Assembly: GCF_017993425.1 (NCBI RefSeq)
Contig: NZ_JAGOMQ010000037.1
Span: forward strand, 1-35,404
Reading direction: 5' to 3'
Length of the DNA stretch: 35,404 nucleotides
DNA from: Amaricoccus sp.
GTDB lineage: Bacteria; Pseudomonadota; Alphaproteobacteria; Rhodobacterales; Rhodobacteraceae
Shown: piece after piece, positions 24,810-33,011 of the stretch
Position numbering within the stretch: the first letter of the stretch is position 1
How the letters are laid out: the number at the start of each line of letters is the position of its first letter
The notes under the pieces: generated by a model
Told to the model about the DNA's origin: nothing
The model's input: the letters and a program-made list of their open reading frames with translations, nothing else
Database searches by the model: none
Position numbers and translations under genes: made by a program

Positions 24810-24964
24810 TGCGCGGCTCCGAGCGCGAGGACGAGGGCGAGCGCGGCGAGCGCGTAGGAGACCGCCGCAGCCCCGGTCTCGCCCTGCGGCACGGGACGCT
24901 CGAAGGGCGCCGCGAGCACGGGCGCGGGGACGAGCAGGAGGAGGGACAGGATCGGGCGCATCAT
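24788..24964 (-). CDS. 58-residue exported or membrane-anchored protein in the nor operon
   Basis: A very short gene starting three bases after the norD stop and overlapping the next gene by 22 bases. The product begins MMRPILSLLLLVPAPVLAAP, a good signal peptide. A short polar stretch (FERPVPQGETG) and one further membrane helix (about residues 33-53) ending in SRR follow. Tight packing and the second ATG in tandem support expression. I do not recognise a family; a NorF-like accessory role is possible but unproven. Confidence 0.65.
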   Translation of the reverse strand: MMRPILSLLLLVPAPVLAAPFERPVPQGETGAAAVSYALAALALVLALGAAQWLVSRR

Positions 24965-24967
24965 CGC

Positions 24968-26803
24968 TCAGGTCTCCATGGTCAGCGTCTGGTAGATCTC
25001 GGGCAGCGCGCGCGGCAGCCGCGCCGGGTCGGGCAAGAGCGTGAAGCCGCCGCGTCCGAAGATGCGGGCGAACCAGTCCTGGCCGTCGGCGTCGACGACG
25101 ACGCCGTGGACCGCCTGCCCGAGCGCGCGCGCCTCGCGCACCGCCCGGCGGCTGTCCTCGATGCCGTGAACGCCCTCGTAGTGGTCGAGGTCGTTCGGCT
25201 TGCCGTCGGTCAGCACGAGGAGCAGCCGCCGCGCCGCCGTCTCCGCCCCGAGCATCGCCGAGGCGTGGCGGACCGCCGCGCCAAGCCGGGTGTAGTGGCC
25301 GGGGCGGAAGCCGCCGATCCGCGCCGTCACCGCCGGCGACATCGGCTCGTCGAAGGCCTTGGCGCGGGTCAGGAACACCCGGTCGCGCCGGAGCGAGGCG
25401 AAGCCCCAGAGCCCGAGCCGGTCGCCCGCGGTGTCGATCCCCGCCGCCAGCGCCGCCAGCGCGTGGCGCGCCGTGTCGATCACCGGCGCGTCGCCGATCA
25501 CCGCCTCGGTCGAGCGCGAGCAGTCGAGCAGGACCGCCACCGAGAGGTCGCGCGCCGTCGCCCGCGAGGCCTGCCAGATCCGGTCGCTGCCGCTCGCGCC
25601 GCAGCGCACCGCCACCCGGCTCGCCACCGCCGCGTCGAGGTCGAGGTCGCTGCCGTCGATCTGCCGCGACAGCAGCACCCGGCGCGGGTGCAGCGGCGCG
25701 AACTGCCGGCGCACCCGCGCGACCAGCCGCGCGTCGGGCACGAAGGCGGCGCCGGGCGCGCCCTCGGCCTCCAGCACGCAGGCATGGTCGGGCATCAGCG
25801 CGCCGGCGCGGTGGTTCCACTCGGGATAGGTGAAGCGTCCCGCCAGCCGCTCGTGCTCCGCGTCCTGCGGCGACAGGTCGAGATGCAGCCGCAGCCGCGA
25901 GGCGGCGCGGCGCAGGTGGTCGGAGAGCGTGATGTGGTCCTGGTCCTCGGCCGCCTTCTGGGCGTTCTCCGCGTCGTCGTCGTCGGTGGTGCGGTTGAGG
26001 TTCAGGCTTTCCGCCCAGGACATGATCGCCTCGAAGCGGTTGATGATGAAGCTGTCCTTGCGGTTCGTCTGGTCCTGGTCCTCGCGCTTGCCGGTCTTGC
26101 GGGTCGTCGTCGGCAGCGACGGCGCCGGCGCCCCCTCCGCCTCCTCGGCCGCCCCCCGGCCCGCGCCCGGCGGGACCAGCCGCAGCAGGATGGCCGCCGG
26201 CGCGAAGCTCCGGTATCCCCGCGGCGCGGGCCCCTGGGGCGCCGGCCCCGCCGGCCCTCCGCCGAGCAGCGCCCGCACCGCCGCCTCCGCCGCCGCCTCG
26301 TGCCGCCCGAGCGCCGCCCGCGGCCGCGCCGCCAGCACGTGCCGCGCCATCGCCGCCTGCGCGGGCGCGAGCCCCGGGCAGCGCGCCCGCGCCCGCGCCA
26401 TGGCCTCCCCGAGCGCCGCGATCTCCGCGAGATCCGCCGCGAAGCGGTCGGCCTCGGGCGCCGGCATGACGACATGCGCCGCCAAGGCGGCCAGCCACAG
26501 ATACGCCGCCCGGTTCAGCGCCTCCGACGGGAAGGCGTCGATCACCGGCGGCAGCCGCAGCCGCTCGCCGGAGAAGTCGGCGACATGCGCCGGCTCGGCG
26601 TTCACGTCGCGCCGCGTCGCCGGGGCGGCGACGATCTCCGTCGCGCCGCCGCCGCCGAGCGCGCGGTAGAGCGCCGCGACGCTCGGCCGCACCGCGTCGA
26701 GCGCCACCGCGGCGCCCCCCGGCGAGGGGCGCCGGCTCGCCCAGCCGTGCCAGAGGTTGCCGACCGCCTCCTCCGGCTCCAGCAGATCGAGCGGATGCAG
26801 CAT
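24968..26803 (-). CDS. norD: Nitric oxide reductase activation protein NorD
   Basis: Cytoplasmic accessory protein (611 aa) required for active NO reductase, thought to work with the NorQ ATPase in metal insertion. The C-terminal von Willebrand A domain is complete in its metal site: D427-C-S429-R-S431, T505 in YTRLGAAV, and aspartate in LTDGKPND. The central region (about 200-280) is acidic and low-complexity. The ATG at 26803 lies four bases after the norQ stop, so the genes are co-transcribed. Confidence 0.94.
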   Translation of the reverse strand: MLHPLDLLEPEEAVGNLWHGWASRRPSPGGAAVALDAVRPSVAALYRALGGGGATEIVAAPATRRDVNAEPAHVADFSGERLRLPPVIDAFPSEALNRAAYLWLAALAAHVVMPAPEADRFAADLAEIAALGEAMARARARCPGLAPAQAAMARHVLAARPRAALGRHEAAAEAAVRALLGGGPAGPAPQGPAPRGYRSFAPAAILLRLVPPGAGRGAAEEAEGAPAPSLPTTTRKTGKREDQDQTNRKDSFIINRFEAIMSWAESLNLNRTTDDDDAENAQKAAEDQDHITLSDHLRRAASRLRLHLDLSPQDAEHERLAGRFTYPEWNHRAGALMPDHACVLEAEGAPGAAFVPDARLVARVRRQFAPLHPRRVLLSRQIDGSDLDLDAAVASRVAVRCGASGSDRIWQASRATARDLSVAVLLDCSRSTEAVIGDAPVIDTARHALAALAAGIDTAGDRLGLWGFASLRRDRVFLTRAKAFDEPMSPAVTARIGGFRPGHYTRLGAAVRHASAMLGAETAARRLLLVLTDGKPNDLDHYEGVHGIEDSRRAVREARALGQAVHGVVVDADGQDWFARIFGRGGFTLLPDPARLPRALPEIYQTLTMET

Positions 26804-26807
26804 CGCC

Positions 26808-27605
26808 CTAGCCGTAGACCGACGCCGCGAGGTCGCGCAGCGCCTGCTGCACCTCCGGCTCGTCGCTGAGCGGCGCGACGACCGCCGCCTCCAGCGCCCG
26901 GTCGACGCTCATTCCCCCGGCGATCAGCGTCCCGGCATAGACGAGGAGCCGCGTCGACACCCCCTCCTCGAGATCCATCCCCGACAGCTTCCGCACATGC
27001 CCGGCAAGGCGCACCAGCGCCCCGGCGCGCGCCGGATCGAGCCCGGTCTCGGCGACCACCACCGCCGTCTCCGTCTCCGGATCGGGGAAGTCGAAGCCGA
27101 TCGCCACGAAGCGCTGCCGGGTCGAGGGCTTCATCTTCTTCAGGATCGACTGGTAGCCGGGGTTGTAGCTCGCCACCAGCATGAACGACGCCGGCGCGGC
27201 CAGCTCCTCCCCCGTCCGGTCGATCAGGAGCCGCCGCCGGTCGTCGGTCAGCGGATGCAGCACGACGGTGACGTCCTTGCGCGCCTCCACCACCTCGTCG
27301 AGGTAGCAGACGCCGCCCGCCCGCACCGCGCGGGTCAGCGGCCCGTCCACCCACTGGGTCTCGCCGCCCTTGAGCAGGTAGCGCCCGATCAGGTCGGCGG
27401 CCGAGAGGTCGTCGTGGCAGGCGACGGTGAAGAGCGGCAGCCCCATCCGCGCCGCCATGTGCTCGACGAAGCGGGTCTTGCCGCAGCCGGTCGGCCCCTT
27501 GAGCAGCAGGGGCAGCCCCGCCCGGTGCGCCGCCTCGAAGACGGCGCATTCGTCGGCGACCGGGCGGTAGAACGGCGCGGTCGCAACGGATGCATGCGCG
27601 TTCAT
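26808..27605 (-). CDS. norQ: NorQ, MoxR-type AAA ATPase
   Basis: AAA+ ATPase of 265 aa. Walker A GPTGCGKT is at residues 37-44 and Walker B VCYLDE at 99-104, followed by the conserved ASYNPGYQ sensor segment. With NorD it forms the activation pair for NO reductase. It starts one base after the norB stop. Confidence 0.95.
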   Translation of the reverse strand: MNAHASVATAPFYRPVADECAVFEAAHRAGLPLLLKGPTGCGKTRFVEHMAARMGLPLFTVACHDDLSAADLIGRYLLKGGETQWVDGPLTRAVRAGGVCYLDEVVEARKDVTVVLHPLTDDRRRLLIDRTGEELAAPASFMLVASYNPGYQSILKKMKPSTRQRFVAIGFDFPDPETETAVVVAETGLDPARAGALVRLAGHVRKLSGMDLEEGVSTRLLVYAGTLIAGGMSVDRALEAAVVAPLSDEPEVQQALRDLAASVYG

Positions 27606-27606
27606 C

Positions 27607-28950
27607 TCACTCCCCCGGAACCGCGACCTGGCCCGGCCGGATCACCTCGCGCCGCACCGCGAGCTGGCTGTAGATGAAGAGCAGCGCCCCGATCACCACG
27701 GTCAGCCCCGCGCCGAAGCGCATCAGGTAGAAGAGCGCGAGCTGGTCCTGCACCTCCATGAAGCCCATCCCCATCACCCGCTGCAGATGCGTCTGGACCA
27801 CGCCGGCGAAGGTCAGCGTGAAGGTCATGAACGCCATCCCGCTCGTCATCAGCCAGAAGCTGACCATGTTCAGCACCTGGTTGTAGGGCTCGCGGTGGCG
27901 CAGCACCGGCATGGCGTAGGTGATCATCGCGAGGTTCAGCATCACGTAGCCCCCGAAGAAGGCGAGATGCCCGTGCGCCGCCGTCACCTGGGTGCCGTGG
28001 GTGTAGTAGTTCACCCCGTGCAGCGTGTGCAGGAAGCCCCACACCCCCGCGCCGAAGAACGCCACCACCGAGCAGCCGAGCGACCACAGCAGCGCCGCCT
28101 TGTTCGGATGGTTCTTCCGCCCCTTCCACACCATGATGAAGGCGAAGCTCATCATCGCGAAGAACGGCGCCACCTCGAAGGTCGAGAAGATCGAGCCCAC
28201 CCACTGCCAGTAGCCCGGCGTGCCGATCCAGAGGTAGTGGTGCCCGGTGCCGAGGATGCCGGAGAAGAGCGCGCAGGAGACGATGACGTAGAGCCACTTC
28301 TCGATCACCTCGCGGTCGACGCCGGTCAGCTTCAGCATCAGGTAGCCGAGGATCGCCGCCATCACGAGCTCCCAGGTCGCCTCGACCCAGAGATGCACGA
28401 CGAACCACCAGTAGAGCTTGTCGAGCGCGAGGTTCTCCGGGTTGATGATCGCGAAGATCCAGAGCAGCGACATCAGCCACAGGCCGAGCAGCAGGATGTT
28501 GGTGATCGCGGTCTTGCGCCCGCCGAGCGAGGTCAGCGTCACGTTGACGAGGAAGATCACCGCGGCGACGAAGATGCCCCACTTCACCCAGAGCGGCTGC
28601 TCGAGGAACTCGCGCCCGCCGTGGATGCCGACGAGATAGCCGGCGACCGCCGCGAGCGTGCCGACGACGAGGATCGCGAGCTGCGCATAGGCGAGCTTGA
28701 CCGAGAAGAGCTCCCGCTCCGCCTCCTCCGGCAGCAGGTAGTAGGTGCCGCCGAAGAAGCCGAGCAGCAGCCAGACGATCAGCGCGTTGGTGTGGATCAT
28801 CCGCACGACGTTGAAGGGCAGCGTCTCGCTGAGCGTGTTCGGCGAGACGTAGATCCAGCCGGCGAGGAGCCCGCCGAGCACCTGGATCGCGAAGAGCGCC
28901 ATCGCCACGGTGAAGTAGGCGAGCGCGACCTTCTGGGACTGGTATTTCAT
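27607..28950 (-). CDS. norB: Nitric oxide reductase cytochrome b subunit
   Basis: Catalytic subunit (447 aa, about 12 membrane helices) reducing two NO to N2O at a haem b3/non-haem iron centre. Conserved histidines are seen in MIHTNALIVW, VVHLWVEATWE (which also carries the conserved glutamate), GTGHHYLW and AAHGHLAFFG. The short N-terminus without the quinol-type extension marks the cytochrome c-dependent type, consistent with norC upstream. The gap to norC is ten bases and includes a GAGG site. Confidence 0.97.
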   Translation of the reverse strand: MKYQSQKVALAYFTVAMALFAIQVLGGLLAGWIYVSPNTLSETLPFNVVRMIHTNALIVWLLLGFFGGTYYLLPEEAERELFSVKLAYAQLAILVVGTLAAVAGYLVGIHGGREFLEQPLWVKWGIFVAAVIFLVNVTLTSLGGRKTAITNILLLGLWLMSLLWIFAIINPENLALDKLYWWFVVHLWVEATWELVMAAILGYLMLKLTGVDREVIEKWLYVIVSCALFSGILGTGHHYLWIGTPGYWQWVGSIFSTFEVAPFFAMMSFAFIMVWKGRKNHPNKAALLWSLGCSVVAFFGAGVWGFLHTLHGVNYYTHGTQVTAAHGHLAFFGGYVMLNLAMITYAMPVLRHREPYNQVLNMVSFWLMTSGMAFMTFTLTFAGVVQTHLQRVMGMGFMEVQDQLALFYLMRFGAGLTVVIGALLFIYSQLAVRREVIRPGQVAVPGE

Positions 28951-28960
28951 CCTTGCCTCC

Positions 28961-29413
28961 TCAGCCGGCGTCGTTGGGCGGCCAGCCCTGGGTGTCGTTG
29001 TGGTCGGCCCAGCGCAGGAACTCCGACAGCCCGCGGATCTCCTCGTCGGTGAGCTCGAAGCGCGGCATCTGCCGCCGGCCCTCGGCCCCCGAGGGCTGCG
29101 CCTCGATCCAGCCCTTCATCACCTCGAAGGCGGTGTCGGGGTCGTCGTAGACCCCCCAGCGCGTCGTCACGTTGCCGAGCTCCGGAGCGAAATAGGCGCC
29201 CTCGCCGTGCAGCGTATGGCAGTTGATGCAGCTCTCGCGCTCCCAGACGTGCTTGCCGAGCACGACCTCCGGCGTCAGCGGCAGCGCCGCGGTCGACGTG
29301 GTGACGATGTAGTGGTGGCTCTGCCAGGCCATCAGCGCGAAGACCCCCGCGAAGAACAGCGAGCCTCCGTAGAACACGTTGCGCGCCCGCGCCTTGGTGA
29401 GGATTTCGGACAT
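28961..29413 (-). CDS. norC: Nitric oxide reductase cytochrome c subunit
   Basis: Membrane-anchored monohaem cytochrome c (150 aa) delivering electrons to NorB. An N-terminal membrane helix (residues 13-31) is followed by the haem-binding motif C62-I-N-C65-H66, with M116 in RRQMPRF the likely axial ligand. The ATG at 29413 has AAAAGGA before it. It opens the norCBQD operon. An NnrR-type operator is centred 66 bases upstream of the start, the right distance for activation from about -41. Confidence 0.96.
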   Translation of the reverse strand: MSEILTKARARNVFYGGSLFFAGVFALMAWQSHHYIVTTSTAALPLTPEVVLGKHVWERESCINCHTLHGEGAYFAPELGNVTTRWGVYDDPDTAFEVMKGWIEAQPSGAEGRRQMPRFELTDEEIRGLSEFLRWADHNDTQGWPPNDAG

Positions 29414-29472
29414 GGCCCGTCCTTTTGCGATTGGCTCCTGCCCAGCCGTAGCGCCCCGTCGTCGCGACGACT

Positions 29473-29486
29473 TTGCGCAAGCGCAA
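29473..29486. promoter_or_regulatory. NnrR-type (FNR/CRP family) operator
   Basis: TTGCG-CAAG-CGCAA matches the TTGCG-N4-CGCAA motif known for NnrR in alphaproteobacteria exactly; the symmetry extends to CTTTGCG/CGCAAAG (29471-29488). It lies between norC and the divergent DUF1858 gene and could serve both. Induction by NO is inferred. Confidence 0.85.
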
Positions 29487-29490
29487 AGAG

Positions 29491-29574
29491 CCCCGGCCCC
29501 GCCTGCGGGAGGCTTGGGGCCGGCGCAACGCGCCCCGGCCCCGCCTGCGGCAGGCCCGGGCCGGCGCTTCCGCG
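29491..29574. repeat. Two tandem 42-bp hairpin-forming units
   Basis: The segment CCCCGGCCCCGCCTGCGG occurs at 29491 and 29533. Each unit folds on itself: CCGGCCCC with GGGGCCGG in the first, GCCTGC-G-GCAGGC nested within CCGGCCC/GGGCCGG in the second. They begin five bases after the NnrR operator and end ten bases before the DUF1858 start, so they would lie in or near the leader of that mRNA. Confidence 0.75.
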
Positions 29575-29583
29575 GAGACAGGC

Positions 29584-29817
29584 ATGACGCCGGACATCGA
29601 CGACCCCGACCTGACGCTCGCCGAGCTTTTCCGCGCCTGGCCGGCGACGATGCGGGTCTTCCGCGCCTGCCGCGCCGCCTGCCCCGGCTGCCCGATCGCG
29701 CCCTTCCACACGATCGCCGACACCTGCCTCGAATACCGCCTGGACGAGGCGGCGTTCCGCGCCGCGCTGCGCGAGGCGGCGCTGCCGCGCCCCGAGCCGG
29801 AGGCGCCCGCGCCGTGA
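29584..29817 (+). CDS. DUF1858 domain small cysteine protein
   Basis: Protein of 77 aa of the DUF1858/hybrid-cluster-associated redox disulfide type. The family pattern is seen in LTLAELFRAWPATMRVFRA followed by the cysteine motif C33-P-G-C36 and PIAPFHTI, with further cysteines C29 and C48. Such proteins occur next to nitrogen-oxide and anaerobic respiration genes and may bind metal or undergo disulfide exchange. It is divergent from norC and shares its NnrR operator. The start has CGGAGACAGGC before it. Confidence 0.85.
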   Translation: MTPDIDDPDLTLAELFRAWPATMRVFRACRAACPGCPIAPFHTIADTCLEYRLDEAAFRAALREAALPRPEPEAPAP

Positions 29818-29830
29818 GCGGGCGCCGGAC

Positions 29831-30230
29831 GCTGAACTCCACCAACTGGCGCGGTCAGCCTGACAGAACATTGACGCATCAAATCGTTTCGTCCCAATGT
29901 CGCACCACGTTATCCTGAGGAGACTAGAGAATGTTGCGCCGGTATTGGATCACATTTTCTCCGGCTGGAATTGCGTCACCACTAAATCTCGGCTGTGGCA
30001 TCACAGCTAAAAGCCGGCGCGAAGCCGAAGATATGGCTGCGAGTATGGTCTTCCCGATATTTGGGGAAAGGGAGATCGTCAACATGCTGGAGGACATAGA
30101 CGTTAGCAGCTTGGATCCGGACCACATCCTCCCAAACATTGGAGATCCGGCCTCCATCGGGGTTTGGTTCCCGCCCATCTGATCGAGCCTCGCCGCCCGT
30201 GCGGGCCGAGCGCTGAACTCCATCAAATGG
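29831..30230. repeat. 19-base direct repeats flanking a small gene
   Basis: GCTGAACTCCACCAACTGG at 29831-29849 recurs as GCTGAACTCCATCAAATGG at 30212-30230, with two mismatches. They bracket the 83-residue gene and its leader. No transposase is present. They may be ends or scars of a mobile element. Confidence 0.6.
29931..30182 (+). CDS. Small hypothetical protein (83 aa)
   Basis: No family name can be given. The gene has an excellent ribosome site (GAGGAGA, seven bases before the ATG) and its own base composition, clearly less GC-rich than the rest of the window. The protein is soluble and ends in a motif-like stretch, LEDIDVSSLDPDHILPN followed by GVWFPP; I have a recollection of similar C-termini (DHVLPN...GIWFP) in small hypothetical proteins of alphaproteobacteria. 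It lies between two 19-base direct repeats, suggesting acquisition. A TTGACG hexamer at 29871 could be a -35 element, but no good -10 is seen. Confidence 0.65.
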   Translation: MLRRYWITFSPAGIASPLNLGCGITAKSRREAEDMAASMVFPIFGEREIVNMLEDIDVSSLDPDHILPNIGDPASIGVWFPPI

Positions 30231-30285
30231 GGCGCTGGGCCCGACATGAACCAAAAAAAGTCTTCACCCATGACGCCGCATCGGG

Positions 30286-31326
30286 CTACCGAGCCGCGCC
30301 GGGCCCTCCAGAGACGAGGAGCCGCAATCCCAGCCCGATCATGACGGTGCCCAAGCGCACGGCGTCCTTATAGGACACCTCTCCCCGCCCCGGAACACGA
30401 ATGGCGATGCCGTCGCGATGCCGGTTGAAGGCGATGCCCCCCGAGGCTTGCAGGGCATGGGCCACATGGTCGGGGACGACACGGTCGAGGTCTTCCGTAA
30501 AGCTCCGGGCGATGGCGTCAAAGGGCAATGCGTCTCCCGTGGAAAAGAGGCGCGTCACGGCCGCCTTCAGGTGATGCTCGCGGGAGAGGTTCCCGGCGAT
30601 CCAGTCGGAGAAACACCTCTTCGTCATAGACGCCAAGGCCTTCCATGCGCGCCATCACGGCGTCATTCACGCCCTGCTGTACGCTGGTCACCCTTGGCCG
30701 CCATCTCCTCGGGGGTCACCCCTGCCTCGGACGCCAGCGCCGCAATGGTGCCCTCGCTCACGGCCCCGTCCTTCACCACCTCGGCGACCGAAGCGGAGAG
30801 GGACCAGTGCGAGATGCTGTCGCGGAGACCGTCGAAGGCCTGCGAGGTCTCGTCGGGCAGACTGAGGGGGGCCGCTTCGGGCTCCTCGTGCTTCTTCGAG
30901 GGCGGGGCGCTCGCGGCTGCGGCGGGGGAGGGGGAGACGCTACCGCCTGCGTCGTAGGTCGCCCTCCGGGGAGGAGGGCGTCTCGCGGGACGAATAGCGG
31001 CCGTTCGCGCCCCGCGTCACGAGGCCCATCTGTTCCGGGATGCGCACCTGCATCTGCATCCCGTTGACCGAGATGAGATCGTTCGGGCCCACGTCACGGG
31101 AGACGATCGGTCTGCCCCCGGTCGACCTGGCGGTGGACATCACGGGGTCGGAGGTGTCGCGAAGGTCGGAGACGGAGCCCCCGGCGATGCGGCGGTTGCG
31201 GAACTCGTGCGGCGTGGCGAGCGAGGTCTTACGCCACGGCGCGGGAGACGCGGCGGCTTTCTCCGCCATCTCGTCGTCGGACAGGAACTCTTTGATGTTG
31301 GGGTCGTAGGAAGCGCGGGAGACCAT
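30286..31326 (-). pseudogene. Unknown 345-residue protein gene interrupted by three single-base frameshifts
   Basis: An ATG at 31326, with GAAGGG upstream, opens a frame beginning MVSRASYDPNIKEFLSDDEM. The reading breaks near 30962-30964, 30690-30693 and 30611-30613. At each place removing one base from a three-base homopolymer (GGG, GGG, TTT on this strand) restores the next frame; together this gives one uninterrupted frame ending at 30286. The restored protein has an Ala/Pro/Ser-rich linker in the middle and a helical second half (EVFSDWIAGNLSREHHLKAA, then DRVVPDHVAHALQ). I recognise no family; phage or plasmid origin is possible. Either the gene is decaying or these are homopolymer errors in the assembly. 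Confidence 0.65.
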
Positions 31327-31538
31327 GGAAGGTCCCTTCTATGAGAGCGTCAACAACGGACGCGGTTGCAGAGGGGGGGGACGTGGCGACAGGCGCGGGG
31401 TCTATCGCAACACTTCCGGCAAAGCCCGTTGCGCTAGGAGCGCGGAGACGAGGGCGGGAAGCCAGCACGAGGAGGGCAAGCTTGCACCGGACGAAGGGTC
31501 CGCATACGCTCGACTCCGGACGAAGGGGGACGCCCGTC

Positions 31539-32966
31539 ATGAATGCGGCCATCGACTTCCTCAACACGGTCTTCTGGGGATACGTGCTCATCTACGGCCT
31601 GCTGGCGGTCGGAATCTACTTCACGATACGGCTGCGCCTTCAGCAGATACTTCGCTTCGGCGAGATGTTCCGGGTGATCACGAGCGCGCCGGAGACCGAC
31701 AAGGAAGGCATTTCCCCATTCCAGGCGCTCTGCACCTCGCTCGCCTCGCGCGTCGGCACCGGCAACATCGCCGGCGTCGCCGTCGCGCTCACGCTCGGCG
31801 GACCCGGCGCGATCTTCTGGATGTGGATGGTGGCGCTGGTGGGCATGGCGACCGCCTACTCGGAATCCACGCTGGCGCAGCTGTACAAGGTGCACGAGAC
31901 GCCCGGCGGCACAGGCGTCTACCGGGGCGGCCCGGCCTTCTACATCGCCCGCGGCCTCGGCATGCCGTGGCTCGGCGGCGTCTTCTCTGTCTGCCTGATC
32001 CTGTCCTTCGGCCTGGTGTTCAACGCGGTGCAGGCGAACTCGATCGCCGACGCCATGGTCGGCGCCTTCGGCGTCCCCAAGCTCGTCACCGGGCTGGTGC
32101 TGGCGGCCCTGACCGCGATCGTCATCTTCGGCGGCATCCGGCAGATCGCCACGGTCGCCGAGTACGTCGTGCCGTTCATGGCCGGGGGCTACCTGCTCGT
32201 CGCGCTCATCGTGCTGGTCATGAACCTCGGCGAGGTGCCGGCGATGCTCTGGCACATCGTCGGCAACGCGCTCGGCTTCGCCGAGGTTGGCGGCGGCGTC
32301 GTCGGCGGCGTGGCGGCGGCGATGCTGAACGGGGTCAAGCGCGGTCTCTTCTCCAACGAGGCCGGCATGGGCTCGGCGCCGAACATCGCCGCGGCGGCGA
32401 CGCCGATCCCGCACCACCCGTCGAGCCAGGGCTTCGTGCAGGCGCTCGGCGTGTTCATCGACACCATCGTGATCTGCTCCTGCACGGCGCTGATGATCCT
32501 GCTCTCCGGCGTCTACGTCCCGGGCGGCGAGTTGACCGGCACCCAGCTCACCCAGGCGGCGCTGGCCGAACATGTCGGCTGGGTCGGGCCGTACTTCGTC
32601 GCGATCGCGATCTTCTTCTTCGCCTTCACCTCGATAATCGGCAACTACGCCTACTCGGAGATGGCGATGGCCTTCCTCGGCATCGGCAACGCCGCAGGCC
32701 TGATGGCGCTGCGCTGCATCGTGCTGGTGATGGTGGTCTGGGGCGCGCTGCAGGCGGTGGCGACGGTCTTCAACACCGCCGACGCCTCGATGGGTCTGAT
32801 GGCGACGATCAACCTGATCGCCATCGTCGCGCTGTCCGGCACCGTCGTGAAGCTGACCCGCGACTACTTCGCCCAGCGCCAGGCCGGGCTCGAGCCGCGA
32901 TTCCACGGCAGGGACTATCCCGAGCTCGGCGACCGGATCGACCATACGATCTGGACCCGCGACTGA
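31539..32966 (+). CDS. Alanine/glycine:cation (sodium) symporter, AGCS family
   Basis: Secondary transporter of 475 aa importing alanine, glycine or related amino acids with sodium. About ten to eleven hydrophobic segments are visible. The family signature FQALCTSLASRVGTGNIAGVA lies in the first third, and NEAGMGSAPNIAAAA and FFFAFTSIIGNYAYSE further on. The frame is open from 31341, but the ATG at 31539 is chosen: it matches the usual N-terminus (IDFLNTVFWGYVLIYGL) and has GAAGGGGGA before it. A 12-base sequence CCGGACGAAGGG occurs twice in the leader (31487 and 31516). nhaA follows after 45 bases. Confidence 0.92.
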   Translation: MNAAIDFLNTVFWGYVLIYGLLAVGIYFTIRLRLQQILRFGEMFRVITSAPETDKEGISPFQALCTSLASRVGTGNIAGVAVALTLGGPGAIFWMWMVALVGMATAYSESTLAQLYKVHETPGGTGVYRGGPAFYIARGLGMPWLGGVFSVCLILSFGLVFNAVQANSIADAMVGAFGVPKLVTGLVLAALTAIVIFGGIRQIATVAEYVVPFMAGGYLLVALIVLVMNLGEVPAMLWHIVGNALGFAEVGGGVVGGVAAAMLNGVKRGLFSNEAGMGSAPNIAAAATPIPHHPSSQGFVQALGVFIDTIVICSCTALMILLSGVYVPGGELTGTQLTQAALAEHVGWVGPYFVAIAIFFFAFTSIIGNYAYSEMAMAFLGIGNAAGLMALRCIVLVMVVWGALQAVATVFNTADASMGLMATINLIAIVALSGTVVKLTRDYFAQRQAGLEPRFHGRDYPELGDRIDHTIWTRD

Positions 32967-33011
32967 TCCGGGCAGGTGGGCGCGTCAGCCGTGGCGGCCG
33001 AGGGGGGAGCG

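Noticed and set aside
29869-29882. TTGACGCATCAA as an FNR box before the small orphan gene
   Set aside because: The half-sites are two bases apart instead of four, so it does not fit TTGAT-N4-ATCAA.
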